Below are positions 12,901-25,197 of a DNA stretch of 64,000 bases, one piece after another; position 1 is the stretch's first letter, and each line of letters begins with the position of its first letter. This DNA is from Pterobdella sp. o SKG-2022 (taxonomy: Eukaryota > Annelida > Clitellata > Hirudinida > Piscicolidae). The DNA is taken from contig OZ038322.1 in assembly GCA_964035795.1 (NCBI GenBank), positions 20,128,674-20,192,673 of the forward strand. The letters run 5' to 3'. A program made the translations under genes and the position numbers. Below the pieces are notes generated by a model that had not been told where the DNA came from, made no database searches, and was given only the letters and a program-made list of their open reading frames with translations.

Positions 12901-14855
12901 AATTACTTTTACTAAAGTCTCATCACTATACACAGATAATGGAAGAAATAGCCAAACATGGTATAGAGATTTATCCATTGCCGGATTGTGATGACGATGA
13001 AGATGAAGATTATAAGCAACAGTGTCGCCAACTTAAGGTTTCATGTACTATCAATATTTGTTTCCACAATATCAATCATTTTTTTTGATACTAATAATCT
13101 TTTTTCTATACAATATCACTGTTTTAATAATAACAATATATTCTTAATAATATCAAAATAAAATAACATTTTTAATCATTTCAATAGTATTGTTCATCTC
13201 ATTGAGCAAATTTTGTAACACCAGGTATTTTTATAGGTAATAAAGAGCAAATTCTTATATTTCCAAGTAAATGAAAAACAATAATGATATCTTCCAAACC
13301 TGTCTACAAACCCTCTCAGGAAGCCATTCCATTTGCCGTGATCGGTTCCAACACAGTGCTTGAAGTGCGCAACAAGCGGGTGAGAGGCCGCATGTATCCA
13401 TGGGGAGTAGTCGAGATCGAAAACCCTGAACACTGTGATTTCACCAAGCTTCGAACCATGCTTATGTTTGTTTTTTGCTGTTTATATTTTGGGGCATTGT
13501 CTTTTATAGTTTATTGTTTTTATGTTAGGGATGTATTTAATCAATTTTTATCTTAATTCTGTTTTAAAAAGCCCATTTTTCTTTTTTATAGAGTTTTGAT
13601 TTGCTAAATGTGTTGAAATATATAAATTTATTGAAAATTGTAATTGATTTTATTTTAACTAAACAAATAAAAAAAACTAAACAATGTATTAAAATATCTT
13701 CAATGCTTGCAGAGCCCATATGCAAGACTTACAAGAAGTAACCCAAGAAGTGCACTATGAAAACTTCAGATCTGAAAAAATCTCAACTTCATCTGTACCT
13801 AAAACTGTGTATGTTTACTATTTCAATATATTGTAAATAGATGAAGTGTCACCTATGTACTAAGTAACGGTTTCAATTACCAAAGCTTTTAGCCATGTTT
13901 TAAAAGGGTGTCTCAGTTATTATGCAACTTGGAAGTTAATTTTATTTTTTATTTTATAAAATAAATTTACTAGGGCATGTTTTTACGTTATTTGTTTTAT
14001 TCACTGTTTGATTTGTTTTTAATTACAGTCACCCTTGCATTTGACTGTTGTTATTTCAAGTTGTTAATAAGATAAGCATGATAGAAAAGTTACATGGATA
14101 TTTCGCAGCAAGCAGAACAGGTCATCTGCTGCAGGAGATAGGGAGAGCTTAGGAGACCGAGAGAGGCTTTTGATGGAAAAAGAAAACGAGGTAAGTGTTG
14201 TTTTTAAAGAATTTCAACAGTAAAATTTTAGAATATGAGGATTTATAAAAACATGTAGAGAAATTTTTTATTGAGCTAAAATTTTCAAAAAGTAAAATCT
14301 TGTCATAGTTTATTAGCCTCTCTAATAAATTGACTTGTTGAAAATTTTAGCTCAATAAAAATTTTCTTTACGTGTTCTTATAAATACTCATATTCTGGAT
14401 TTATACTGTTGAAATTGAAGTTTACAAAAGAACATACGATGTCTCTAAAAAAGTATGTTTTTAAAGAATTTTTTATCATTTTTATGTCATTGAACTGAGG
14501 ATCGGACGCACTACTAATTCATTACTATTCTGTTCTGAGTTCACCATATGAAAAATAAATTTTTTTTCAGTTTTGAGAGTTTTTAATTTTTACATTAAAT
14601 CAAGAATAAGTTTAAGCTGAAAATTTTCATCTAGATGTAAATGACCAAGTTAATCAAATAGTCTACGATGTTATGATGTTTTCAACGTATCATAATCGAG
14701 AAGTTGCTTTCAATATCATCGCATCTGATCTTTTAATAACTGAAATTTCGCCACAGCTGCGTAAGATGCAGGAAATGATCGCGAAGATGCAGGCGGAGAT
14801 GGCTTTCAAGCAGTCAAACTCCTCTCTACCCACTTCAGAACAGAGTGCCGTTTAA
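9967..14855 (+). CDS. SEPTIN2: Septin, SEPT2 group (GTP-binding filament-forming cytoskeletal protein)
   Basis: Septins assemble into hetero-oligomeric filaments at the cell cortex and cleavage furrow. Exons: 9967-9981, 10150-10258, 10903-10989, 11516-11636, 11889-12023, 12555-12672, 12936-13037, 13320-13465, 13713-13808, 14109-14190, 14757-14855; all junctions are in phase, giving 369 aa. Exon 1 supplies only five codons and is the least certain part. The N-terminus carries the SEPT2-type block [21 protein letters not shown]1 GESGLGKS is at 42-49, G3 DTPG at 99-102, G4 AKAD at 179-182, and the septin unique element around [16 protein letters not shown] at 249-264. Thr76 aligns with the switch-I threonine needed for GTP hydrolysis in this group, so it should be catalytically competent. 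The usual Gly after DTPGY/F is Ser104. The short C-terminal coiled coil ([14 protein letters not shown]) is typical of SEPT1/2/4/5. The assignment is to the group, not to a one-to-one orthologue. Confidence 0.97.
14210..14416. repeat. Imperfect inverted repeat (hairpin) in the last septin intron
   Basis: Arms 14210-14288 and 14338-14416 are reverse complements with few mismatches over about 79 bases, separated by a 49-base loop. Shared arm landmarks are TTTCAACAGT, GAATATGA, TTATTGAGCTAAAATTTTCAA. It lies in the intron between septin exons 10 and 11, so it would form a long stem in the pre-mRNA. No coding capacity; it looks like a fold-back or MITE-like insertion. Confidence 0.85.
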
Positions 14856-15265
14856 ATGCCGCTTCTTACTTGCCTCCCACTCGAATATCTTTTCGTATTT
14901 CAAATTATGACTCACTTTTTACACGAAATGTCGTTTAACTTTTTATTCAGTATTACTTAATATTTTATCATTTCAGTGACCAAAATGTTATACATTTTGA
15001 TTTGTATTTTTGAAGTTTCGTGTTTTTTAATCGCCTTTTTTGTAAATTTATTTGTTTTCAAAATTTTCGTATCGAGGTGCATGTTTGTGTGAAGTTCAAA
15101 ACTCATCAAACCTTTTTATAATGTTTTCCCATAATTTTATTTGTTGCTATTAAAGCTTTTAATAAGGATATTTCAAAATTTTTCATTCAATTACGTTTTT
15201 AAATTCATTAAAAAACTACTGTCTGGATAAATAACATAAACAGAATCACGACAAAAAATAACTGT
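14856..15265. other. Convergent intergenic region (septin / VWA-PAN gene)
   Basis: About 410 bases between two stop codons facing each other, so it should hold both 3' UTRs and polyadenylation signals (ATTAAA-like hexamer near 15150). No gene seen. Confidence 0.6.
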
Positions 15266-17139
15266 TTAAACACAAGTCCATTCGAAGTAGGCAACTTCCG
15301 GGTCTTTTTTGAAACTGTATGGGACGTCGGATCTTTTGTGATATGAAACACTGCATTCCGAATACCTGGCGATAAATTCTATTGATTTGCACAGCGTGTC
15401 TTGCAAGCATATTTGCTGACAATCCTCAGCAGTGGAGATATCACTTAAACGTGAGTAATTGTGGCCCACTATCAAGGCGCCTTCTTCTTTATTCCACACT
15501 AATTTCTTCGGCGTACATCCTTCAAGTTTTTTTTATACAGATAACATAAATTATTTTTTAAATAGACTTAGAATAAATCGATAAAAGAAGTAACAGACTT
15601 GAATGAGTCTCCACGCAAGGCTCTTGAGTGCAAGTTTTTTGACAGACGTTCCAAACTAGATTGCTTACGACTGTTTGCACCAGGCTGTAGCTACTTCTAT
15701 TAAAAAAATGATTTTTTAAAGGAAAACTCGACATAGCTTTAAGCTCTTTAGTATTGGTGTTATTAGTTAGACCCACAACAAACATGCGCACACTCATGTT
15801 TTTGGATCTGATTGCTTCAGGAACAGTTCCAGATTCATTAACATTTGATTGGCCATCAGTCATAATGATGGCCACGTTGTGAATGTCAGGTCTGTCTCCA
15901 TGTTGAGGCGTGAATGCCTGGTCATTCATCAGTCTCAAGGCTCCCGAGGTGTTGGTTTCAGATCCGATAATTTCGATGTTCAGTATGTTCTCTGCTAATT
16001 CATCAACATCATCATACTTGTCCATATAAAATACGATTTCTGCAATGTGTGAGAATTTTATCAATCCAATTCTTGTTTCATTTTTCCCAATATTGAGTTT
16101 ACGAGCCACATCTGCGAAGAATTGTTTCATGAAGAACCAGTTGGACTGAGGAACATTTTTGTCTTGTAGAATGCTCCCTGAGGCGTCCAACACAAACATT
16201 ATATCGGCTCTCGAATCACGACAAGCTGTATGAATAAGTTAAATAGTTAATATTATATTCTAAAGTATGATAATTTGAGACATATTTTATCATTTTTCCT
16301 AATAAAAATGTAAATTTTTATTTATGATTCGAAATTTTTTAACGTTCGGGAAGAGGAGGTTGAGCACAAGTGAGTTTGTGGATGAGAGAATCAACGAGGA
16401 GATGAATACTGGAGAAGTTGGAAGCTTGCAGGTAATAATGGGAAGCTGGAGAAGTCACCAAATCATCTAACTCATTCTCGTCCACGAAGATTCCCACACC
16501 TACTGCAAACTGGGTAATTGATGACTGCTTGTTGACTCGAGCTTCTTGCAAGGTCAAGGAAGAATCAACGTTCGAAAACCCATCTGTCACCAAGACAATG
16601 CAAGGTTTGTTGGAACTATCGAGCATGTTCCTCGCATGCCTCAGTGCTCCGGAAGTGTTTGTATTCCCTAGTATATCATAAATTATAATTGATTAGGATT
16701 AAATTAAATTGAAAATGTTTAACCTACCTCCATAAAAAGGTAAGTTTGTGACGTGGTTAATAAGTTGTTGTTTGTCTTGAAACAAAACTTCGTTCTTTGC
16801 ATGCACATAAGAAGAAAAAGGCATAACAGATGATTTGGTGTTTGTGGGGCTTATTGGAAGTAATTTAATCACTTCAATGAGGAAATCTTTGAGAAGATTC
16901 CAATTAAGAGAAGGTTCGTTGCTTGGAGAATTCTCTTGGATGCTTGTGGAGCAATCCAGCAAGAAGACGATGTCTTTGTTTTCATTCTCACATTCTTAAA
17001 ACGTTTTTTATTAATATGAAAAGATTTTTCTTTAATGAAAAAAACCGTTATAAAAATTCTAACACTACAAATTGTACTAACTTTGAGAAAATGTCAAAGT
17101 CGAAAACGACAAAAGTAGAAATATGTTGCAGTAATTCAT
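15266..17139 (-). CDS. Secreted protein with two von Willebrand factor A domains and a C-terminal PAN/Apple domain
   Basis: Likely an extracellular adhesion or matrix protein. Exons (minus): 17139-17082, 16994-16728, 16667-16344, 16225-15599, 15519-15266; all junctions are in phase, 509 aa. Exon 1 encodes a signal peptide (MNYCNIFLLLSFSTLTFSQ). VWA1 spans about 26-215 with an intact metal-ion-dependent adhesion site: DCSTS at 33-37, the GGNTNTSGAL threonine loop, and VTDGFSN. VWA2 spans about 223-415 with DASGS at 230-234, GSETNTSGAL, and MTDGQSN. Exon 5 is a compact PAN/Apple module with six cysteines (starting CTPKKL, ending FEWTCV). Both MIDAS sites look able to bind metal. VWA pairs are common in matrilin- and collagen-like proteins; the ligand here is unknown. 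I do not recognise a named orthologue. Confidence 0.9.
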
Positions 17140-17685
17140 TATATCAATGAAAATAAAAATTTTAAACTTTATAAAAACAAAAATGCACTCAACATAAAAT
17201 AAATTCAAATCTCTTATACTACAGTGAAAGTAAATATAAATGAAAGCCTATTTTAATCGCTTTATTTACCTTTATGTCCCAATAGTTATATATGCTTATG
17301 AATGCTTCGCGGTTGAACACATGAAATATTCTTAAGATGTAACATACACACATCGAGATTAGTTTATATTTCAATAACAAAAATATTCGAAAAAATACAA
17401 ATTCACAAACTGTACAAAAAATGTCATGCTTCAATCATGAATTTTCACCTACATAATGCAAATTTTTACAAAATCTTTTTAAATTTAATCCTCGTATGTT
17501 ACATATGAGAATATAATACCCACTGAACACACATGTATTGAAACATGTGTTTCCAGGTGTACAACGTGACTCACAAGGATTTCACATATGATCACTCAAG
17601 CATTACACCTCTTACTCATGCCTCATATACAACTCTTTACAAGTAGGTAAATTATTATAGGAAAATATAACTGAAGTAATATCTT

Positions 17686-17689
<4 letters not shown>

Positions 17690-17728
<39 letters not shown>
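17690..17728. repeat. (TA)n microsatellite
   Basis: An uninterrupted TA dinucleotide run of about 19 copies in intergenic DNA. Confidence 0.97.
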
Positions 17729-17730
<2 letters not shown>

Positions 17731-18150
17731 CATACTAAATAATGAAGCTTATGATTAACTAAGAATTCGTTAACACTTAGTCGTGACTAGCTTCATTGTC
17801 TTGGATCATAATGAGCAATGGTGATTATAAAAATTTCAAAGCGTATATTCACTGAAAAAATATTCATAGAAATAAATTTGAAATAAAAAAGTTGAATAAT
17901 TTGAACAAAAAATGATTTCAACTTTTAAAAAAAACTATACATCATCAAGATCAATACAAGTTTTACAGACCACTTAAGTTCAACTGTCTCAACGTGAGTA
18001 CGCTTATCACCTACAACGGGAACTTTTGTACTACTATATGAAATACTACCTTTTAATGTACATTGCTATCAACATTTAAAGAAAAACAAACAAAAAAAAC
18101 AAATAACGAATACTATTATAGTGGCAAGAAACTGATTGAGTTTTTAAGAC

Positions 18151-18480
18151 CACTTTGGAATATTTTTTGGAGACACCTTATGTATCTTTTTAAATTAAAT
18201 TTTCTTGATTTTTATCGTAAAATGAGGAAGATTTTAGATACATATATTTTTTTTAAAAACTAAAATTTTCGACAAATTCAACTTTTCATAATTCATTAGT
18301 ATATTATTTTTTAAAAATTTAGTTCTATTTATATTACTATGAAAACATAGTAATATAAATAGAACTAAATTAAAAAAAATAATATACTAATGAATTTGAC
18401 GAGCAATTTTTTTTCACATTTATGTACCTAAAATCTTTCTTAGTTTACCATATAAATCAAGAAAATCACTTTGGAATATA
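18151..18480. mobile_element. Fold-back element flanked by 13-bp direct repeats
   Basis: The core 18199-18466 is a near-palindrome: left arm 18199-18341, right arm 18346-18466, with a 4-base AAAA centre. The inner about 60 bases of the arms match almost perfectly (TTTATATTACTATG / CATAGTAATATAAA), and the outer parts match with indels. A 13-base direct repeat, CACTTTGGAATAT, lies at 18151-18163 and 18468-18480, just outside the palindrome. That arrangement fits a non-autonomous fold-back transposon with target duplication, although 35 bases separate the left copy from the arm. No coding capacity. Confidence 0.6.
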
Positions 18481-18574
18481 TATTTATATATAGAGTCAGT
18501 CCTAATATGATATATTTTCATTCTTTCCAGCTTCTCACGCTTCTTAATTCTTCGAGCCAAACGTAAATATTCAA

Positions 18575-18670
18575 ATAAAAAACACTTTTAGGAGTTTATT
18601 TTATTCCACGAAGCTTTTCGTAAGATGAACTTACATTATCAACAAATTACAAATACGCTTTATTCTTTAA
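18575..18670. repeat. Dispersed repeat, copy 1 (second copy near 47365)
   Basis: Shares blocks such as GTTTATTTTA, CACGAAGCTTTT, GTAAGATGA and TTACAAATAC, in the same order and spacing, with 47365-47460. A weaker match lies at 23790-23835. Similarity over about 95 bases is roughly three quarters by eye. No coding potential; probably an old non-autonomous element. Confidence 0.6.
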
Positions 18671-20379
18671 TCACCCCACAACCAGTCAATCCTTTCATTT
18701 ACCTCTTCTTTCTCCCAAGTTTGTTTAGGCGTTAAATAGATTTTCCAAAGTATTTTTAATTTTGATTTTTATGTATACAGATAGTTAAATGATTCAGCAG
18801 TAAGAATTTCAAACATCTCATTATAGCTTATATTTTACTTTTTATTTACATTAAAATATTATCTTGAATCAAAAAAGTTAACGAAAGATTTAGTTTCAAC
18901 TTGTTCAGAGATTTGAGTTATCAATCGAAGTTAGTGATGGTGGTAACTTCCAAAAAGATGAATTTCTCTCGTTACATCACATAATCTATTTTATTTGCCA
19001 AAAGTTGTGAAATAAAGTTCAAAAGTGACTCAAAGCTTCTGTGAATAAAACAATTAGTTTCAAATGGTGAAGATAACATTTGAGTGTTTTATATTGTTTT
19101 GAACCACATAAAAAACATTTCAAAACGTTTTAAAAAATTTATTAAAAAGCTCCACAATAAGTTAGATAAAAAACGTGAAATTTCTTCAATTTTTATTATT
19201 GTTTTCAAATGATAAATTAGCATAAATTGTGATAAATATTACTCAAATGAATTTTATATCGGCTTTATTTATATAAAGAGGACTTAAAACGATGAGGAGT
19301 TGAAATTTATATCAGTAATGCTCTTTTACGGCTAATTGTACTAAACTCAAGTGTTCTGCGAGCTAAACTTAAAAAAAAATATAAAAATTATGTTCAAACA
19401 ATGCGTTCATTATTTTCAATAAAAATCCCATACAAAACATAGACGCTAATTAAATTTAAGCAAATTTAGTTAACGGTATTATCTTTTTCAAGTGATAATG
19501 AAATCCACAGAAATCATTTTTGTATGTTTATAACTATAAAGAAACAAAAATTATTATAAAGAAATTTTTTACAAGTGTCTATTATATATTCAAAAAATTT
19601 TTATTTCAGAACTAAATATTAATTTTCTCAGTAATTTTTCTCACCACTGTCTTCCTGATTATATGCTAATCAGTTATAAACGACATATGCACGAATTGTT
19701 AACTAAACTCTAGTTTAAAAATTTATCTAGTTTAAAAAGTTGTCAATTTCATCAGATATTGTGCCACTATTGAATGCGTGTTGTCATTCATTTTAACTTC
19801 ATTTAAATCTCAATCTCTTGAGTTTTTGATACCTTTCAGAAGGCTTCTATTCACTTCTTTCGTAAGTTTGAGTAACTGTCAATTTTGAAAGCTCTTTATT
19901 TATCTTCTGGTTCAAAAGACGCAAATAAAAGAAAACTACGAAACTTTGATATTATCAAGAATTTGGTTGAAATGTAAAACACATGAAACACAATTTATGT
20001 TTAAGCCTTTTTCACAAAAAGGAACTACACACTTTAGTAAACTAGTGGCTTAGACTAAAAAAATTAAACAAAGAATTATTTTTTATAAAAAATTTAAGCT
20101 TTTTTTTTGAATGTTTTCTCTATCTTCACTAAATTAAAAAATTGGTTACTTGATGAAGAGATAGTGCAATAATAATCGAATATTTTGATAAAAATAACTA
20201 ATTTTATAGTTTTATTTTTCAAAATTAAAATTTAGTGCTTCTCAAAATCAAAATATTAATTTTTTTTGGTATTGTTACCTAGCAACTAAAGCTTAGACCA
20301 CCTGCAAATAAGTTTCGATAAAAATTAAAGTTTTGAACTCTACCGAATGAATAAATAAAATTTTTGTAATCATCAAAAA

Positions 20380-23300
20380 ATGGAGCTCTTAGGGAGAAAA
20401 GAAAGCTTAAAACTTCTAATTGACGATATAAAAGACCTACAAACAGCTCTCAACGAGATCATGCCCTCTTTCGGAAAGTTTTCCGGCTTTGACAATCCTC
20501 AAGAAAATAGTTTCGAAAAAATAGATTTTATAAAGTCTTGGAAGTATCCTGGGAAAGAAGCTTACAAGATTGATACAGAAAGTTTGATATCGAAGTACTC
20601 GCCAACTTCGAAACTCGAAAATGACCAATTCTCACATGTGGCTCTCTTTGAATTGCTTATCGACAGGTGAATAAAAAAGTATACTTGATTGAAATTTGAA
20701 TTAAAGTACACTGTTTTATAAAAAGTTTTTTAAAACAGAACCTGAGTGAGTAAAATATAAATTTCAGATTGTTATTTTTTCTTCAATTGATAACCCACTA
20801 CATGTTGATGGTACTTCAGTTTTCTTCAATGCAATCAAAAACTCCTACCACCACCAAATCCATTGGTCTCACTTCCAAGCGGTGTTGGAGTGTTGTGCAC
20901 CACATCAGTTCTCAATACTGCAGTCAGGTTAGATTAGGAGGTGTTGTCAAACCTATATTTATTATTATTGCATAGAAAATATTTGGTGAATAAATTCGCT
21001 TTTTAAATGAGAATAAAAATATTTCTATAATATTTAAATTCGAAGGTTTTCGTTACTATCAAGTATTTATTTATACAAAAATAAATGCTTTTCATTCAAA
21101 AATAAAAACACGAAACAGAAAAAGACGGAGAAAAAAGAGGAAAACTTGGAAGATGCTGGTCAAGAAGCTGATAAAAATGTTTTTGTAGATAAGTCTAAAA
21201 AACTAAAAATATCTTTTAAGAATCCTTTTTCAAGCATAACAACTTCAACCAAAAAAACTGTTTCAGTGCATGCAGGTTGAGTAATAGTTTTGATTTTTCA
21301 AACTTATTCATGGAAGAATTTAAAGATGATTACACTAATAAATCTAAATACCAAAAGATAAATGAACACGCTAATACATTTACATAAATAATTCTAGGTA
21401 CCCAGACGATTGACACCTCATTTGGAGGCTGTCAAATGTGCCATAAATTCCAGGTTAAAGTTGTTCATAAAACTAATTTCAAAACTTCTGTAATATAAAA
21501 CAATAAATATTTTTTTTTAACAAACTCAGTCTTAAAATAGCCTAAAACCCAACGAGAAAGTGTTGATGCAAGTTGAAGGCTTTTATATAATGCATAAGTG
21601 GTATTAGAACTGAACTTGATATGTTCAAACTTTATCTGGTTGAGATCACATTTCTTTCCTTAATGGTGATGTTGGCTTCGTAAAATGTGGTTTTCAATCT
21701 CTTTAAAATTGACATTTTTTTTATGTTATTCCTTATTTATCTCTCGATACCTAAAAAGGCTTTATCTTTCCACTGGAGATTCATACTAAACTTTTTTAGA
21801 TTTTTTTTTATTTCTAGACGAGTTTTCTGGCATTGGTTAATCAAATAAAAGAAATCGATCAATTTGAGAACAAAACAACGAAGAAACCAAATGAAAATAG
21901 GGCCAATATATTAAATAAAGAGCCTTTTGTCTGGATGACCAGTGAGTCGCACTATGTTCCATTACATCATGTATAAATATAACAATAGTAAAGAACGTTT
22001 TAATGTTCAGTTATTACTAATTTTTAACGAAAATTTCGCTTTCAGGTGATGGGATAGAATCGTTGTTTGAAGAGAATAAAGTCAAAATTATTGAAATAAA
22101 AACTCAAATTTCGACCCTAAATGAACATAAAAAAAATTCAAAAGAAGATATTAAAAGGATTAAACAAAATTTAAATGAGAAAATGAAATCTTTAGTTGAA
22201 ATGTTTGAAAAAGAAAAGGCAAAACTAAATGAAGAAATGATTAAGCTGAAAAGTAGTATGCAGGTCATTTACTTTGAAAGAACTAACAATATTATAAAAG
22301 ATCAAAATTTTTATAACGAATAAAAATTTTTAAAAATAACTTATTGAAATAATTTTGAAAGCTTCAAACCTCAAAACAACAGAACACCAAAGAAGAGAGA
22401 GACAGAATGATGAAAGAGAATGAAAAAGTGAAGGAGGCTTTGATAGAAGATGTAGAGATAGGAATAAAGTTACAGGAAGCTACAGAACAGTACAAGCTTG
22501 ACGTTGGTGGGTCAAAAAGCTATGTATATTACTGACTGGTAGTTATCGATTAATTAGTTATTTTTGGATCTGAATAAGCCTCACTTTATATTCTATAACT
22601 TCATATTAATCATCGTAATTTTTAAATTAAGAGTTTTTAGAAAAACAGTTGATGTTAGAGAAAGAGGAAAAGGAATTGATGAGGGAAGAAATGAAGGAGC
22701 TTGAAAAAAATAATGAAAATACCGAAAAAATAAATAAAGGTGACCAAATATATAAATTTTCGAATCTATCCATTATAGTAATGATTTATTCTTAAGAAAA
22801 CAATTATTTATACCTTATACACTATTGCTTCTAGCTATTTTAATCACCGGAAAGTCCGGCTTAATTTTTATAATTACACCAGACATGCAATTAAAAGTAT
22901 TTAAAAATATAACCACTGTTAACGAAAAGCTTTGTACTTTTATAATATAAACACTAAGTGTTCGAAAAATTTTTATTTAAAACTACATTTTCAGGTTAAA
23001 AAAATGTTTGGTGCTTAAGAGTCTCAATTTTAGAGTTATATAAACTGAATTTACGATATAATGCTTTTCTCGTGCTAAAGTAAAATGAAAAGATTTTTGA
23101 TCAAATAGTTTTTATTGAGAATGTTACAATGTCAATGATGAGCTTCGTACTTTATAGAAAAATTTTTAGTGTACAAAAATCTCTATAAAAATTTACGTTT
23201 GATATAAATGATCAGATTATGAAGTTGTTGCAACTGAAGCTGAAACTTTGAGAAAAGAGTTGAAATCAGCTCAAACGGAAAGTGAGGCAGCAACGAAAAA

Positions 23301-24439
23301 TTTTAAAGTATGCTTCAAATTTTACATAAGTTATTTATATATATCTAATAATATTTTCGAAAAAAAAAACAAAAATATTGAAATATGTTGAAAAATTTAG
23401 TATTCAAATAAAAGTAATGTTTCTTTATGGGATATATCAACACAATTTTCAACTTTCATTCAAGTCTTGTTTATCTAACATTAGCTTTTTTGCTCAAAAA
23501 AACAGTTGTGATAAAAATCGACTTTCAAAACTTTTCATATATTTTCTCCACAGAAGCTGCAAGAAAAGTATGGAGAACTACAGACAAAATTAAGATGCTC
23601 ATCAGAGCAACAAAATTCTCTCATTGAAGACCTAAACAAACTCAAAACCTCCCACGATTCGTTGGGTAAAAAATACGAAACTCTTCAAGTTAACACACAG
23701 CTTAATGAGGTGTGCTGCATTAAGGATATTCGATAACGCTGTATAGCCTAAAACAATAGTAAAAGAAACAAGCACTAAGTATTTATTTACTTTGTACGAA
23801 GCCTTTGCTAAGAAAATTTTACATTATCGAGTAAGATTTTATTACGTGTGTTAAAGAATTATTATTATTATGTATGAAATGTCATTAGCTTTATTAACAA
23901 TATATAAAATATTGAAACGTTGGTTCTGATTCAGTGCTAGAATACAAAACAAAATAACGACTAGAACTTTACTGAAGTGATTATTCAAATAAAGCATTAA
24001 GTTTTTGGAAGTATAAATTATATTATCAACTTAAACATAATGAGGTGTGAATATATTAATTTCTAATAAAATATATACACACTTTTATCTCGTTATTTTA
24101 CAGAAAAACTTTAAAAAAACGGTGATGGAAATGGAGAAAGAGATAGAAAACCTCACTAAAAAACTTCAAAGCAAGGCTAAGATAGAAAATTTAGCTGAAA
24201 ACAACCAAAAACGTATCAATTTAATTATAAAGCATTTTTCAAATATTTTATTATCATACGTAAATTAAGAGTTAAAATATAAATTACTTTTTTTTAATAC
24301 ATAAACATAACGATAAAACATATTTTCAGAGAATCCATCTTCGGAATCCGCATTCAAATGTCCATATTGTAAAGAGCAATGCACCTCTATGGTCAACTTG
24401 AACATCCATTCCTCCTACTGTGCTTTTAAGCCAGAATGA
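20380..24439 (+). CDS. CCDC157: Coiled-coil domain-containing protein 157 homologue
   Basis: CCDC157 is a coiled-coil protein linked in vertebrates to sperm differentiation and secretory traffic; its biochemical role is unclear. Exons: 20380-20666, 20768-20927, 21119-21275, 21398-21453, 21818-21941, 22046-22263, 22383-22506, 22632-22739, 23216-23307, 23554-23709, 24104-24212, 24330-24439; all in phase, 566 aa. Recognition rests on the N-terminal block SWKYPGKEAYKIDTESLI...HVALFELLIDRL (about 53-97), the KSIGLTSKRCW segment near 126-136, and the signature TQTIDT at 203-208 followed by a CxxC pair (C213, C216). Residues about 265-530 are a Lys/Glu-rich coiled coil. The C-terminus ends in a C2HC zinc-finger-like module: C541, C544, H557, C561. 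I do not recall that module in the mammalian protein. Confidence 0.88.
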
Positions 24440-24659
24440 AAAGAAATTGGACTACTGAGTATAATGAAAGCCGACTCATCCGTTACCAAAACTTTTCGCC
24501 ATTAAATGGCGATAAATATTTTGGAAGAGTTTGAAATTCTCATACACGCGTTTAGAATTAAGTTTGAATGTCGTTGTATATTAAACATTATGGAGATATT
24601 CATATCTTGGGGAATCAAAATTCACAATAAAATAAATTCATAAGAGATGTATGAGCAAA
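24440..24659. other. 3' flank of CCDC157
   Basis: Short spacer between the CCDC157 stop and the LINE fragment. It contains an AATAAA hexamer near 24629-24636 that could serve as its polyadenylation signal. Confidence 0.45.
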
Positions 24660-25145
24660 CCAACTCCCGAACTGTCTTATTTCTAAGTTGCAATCTCTCC
24701 AAAATCGCGCTGCTAAAACCGCTCTTCAAGCCGACTACTATTCTTCATCTCACACTTGTCTCGATCGCCTTCATTGGCTGCCGGTCGTACTAAGAGCCCA
24801 GTTCAAATTGCTATGGCTCACCGCTAACACCTTATATTTTAATCAGCCGGCTTATTTATATGACCGTCTTTCCATTAGACAGACTCCTGAGTCTCTCAGG
24901 TCTTCCAACTCTGGTTTATTCCTACCTCAGCCTGTCTCTTCTAACCCTTTTTTACATCGCTCTTTCTCGCATATCGCCCCTCACTTATGGAACTCTCTTC
25001 CACTTAATGTCCGTCTTTCACCTTCTCTTCAATTTTTCGCAAGCGTTTAAAAACGCATCTTTATAACCAAATTTCTTTCTCATAGCCCTTCTGATTAGAA
25101 CAGCGCCTCTGCAGCAAACCTAGTTTGCAAACTGTGCGCCCTACA

Positions 25146-25197
<52 letters not shown>
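24660..25197 (+). mobile_element. 5'-truncated CR1/L2-like LINE, 3' end with (AAT)n tail
   Basis: The translated segment 24664-25050 is the C-terminal end of a non-LTR reverse-transcriptase ORF. It shows LQSLQNRAAK, LHWLPV, FKLLWLTANTLY, a PESLRSS block, and the terminal HIAPHLWNSLPLNVR. Near 25035-25048 the frame is lost by a single-base shift just before the usual FRKRLKTHLY ending. The 3' UTR includes the GCGCCCTACAAAT-type sequence expected for this clade and then about 17 AAT units (25145-25197), the tandem-repeat tail used in target priming. Everything upstream of the last part of ORF2 is missing, so the copy is dead. Confidence 0.9.
25145..25197. repeat. (AAT)n microsatellite at LINE 3' end
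   Basis: About 17 uninterrupted AAT units directly after the LINE 3' UTR, interpreted as the element's tail. Confidence 0.95.

Larger units (their letters stand above)
17140..20379. other. Divergent intergenic region with repeats, no gene seen
   Basis: 3.2 kb between the starts of the VWA-PAN gene and CCDC157; both promoters should lie here. It contains a (TA)n run, a large palindrome (both listed separately) and one member of a dispersed repeat at about 18575-18670. A 29-codon open segment at 17558-17644, flanked by an AG and followed by TAG, was noted but could not be tied to any gene. Confidence 0.5.

Noticed and set aside
17558..17644. Possible terminal exon (29 codons after an AG, then TAG) on the plus strand
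   Set aside because: No partner exon, no recognisable family, and no donor or start nearby; chance is likely in AT-rich DNA.
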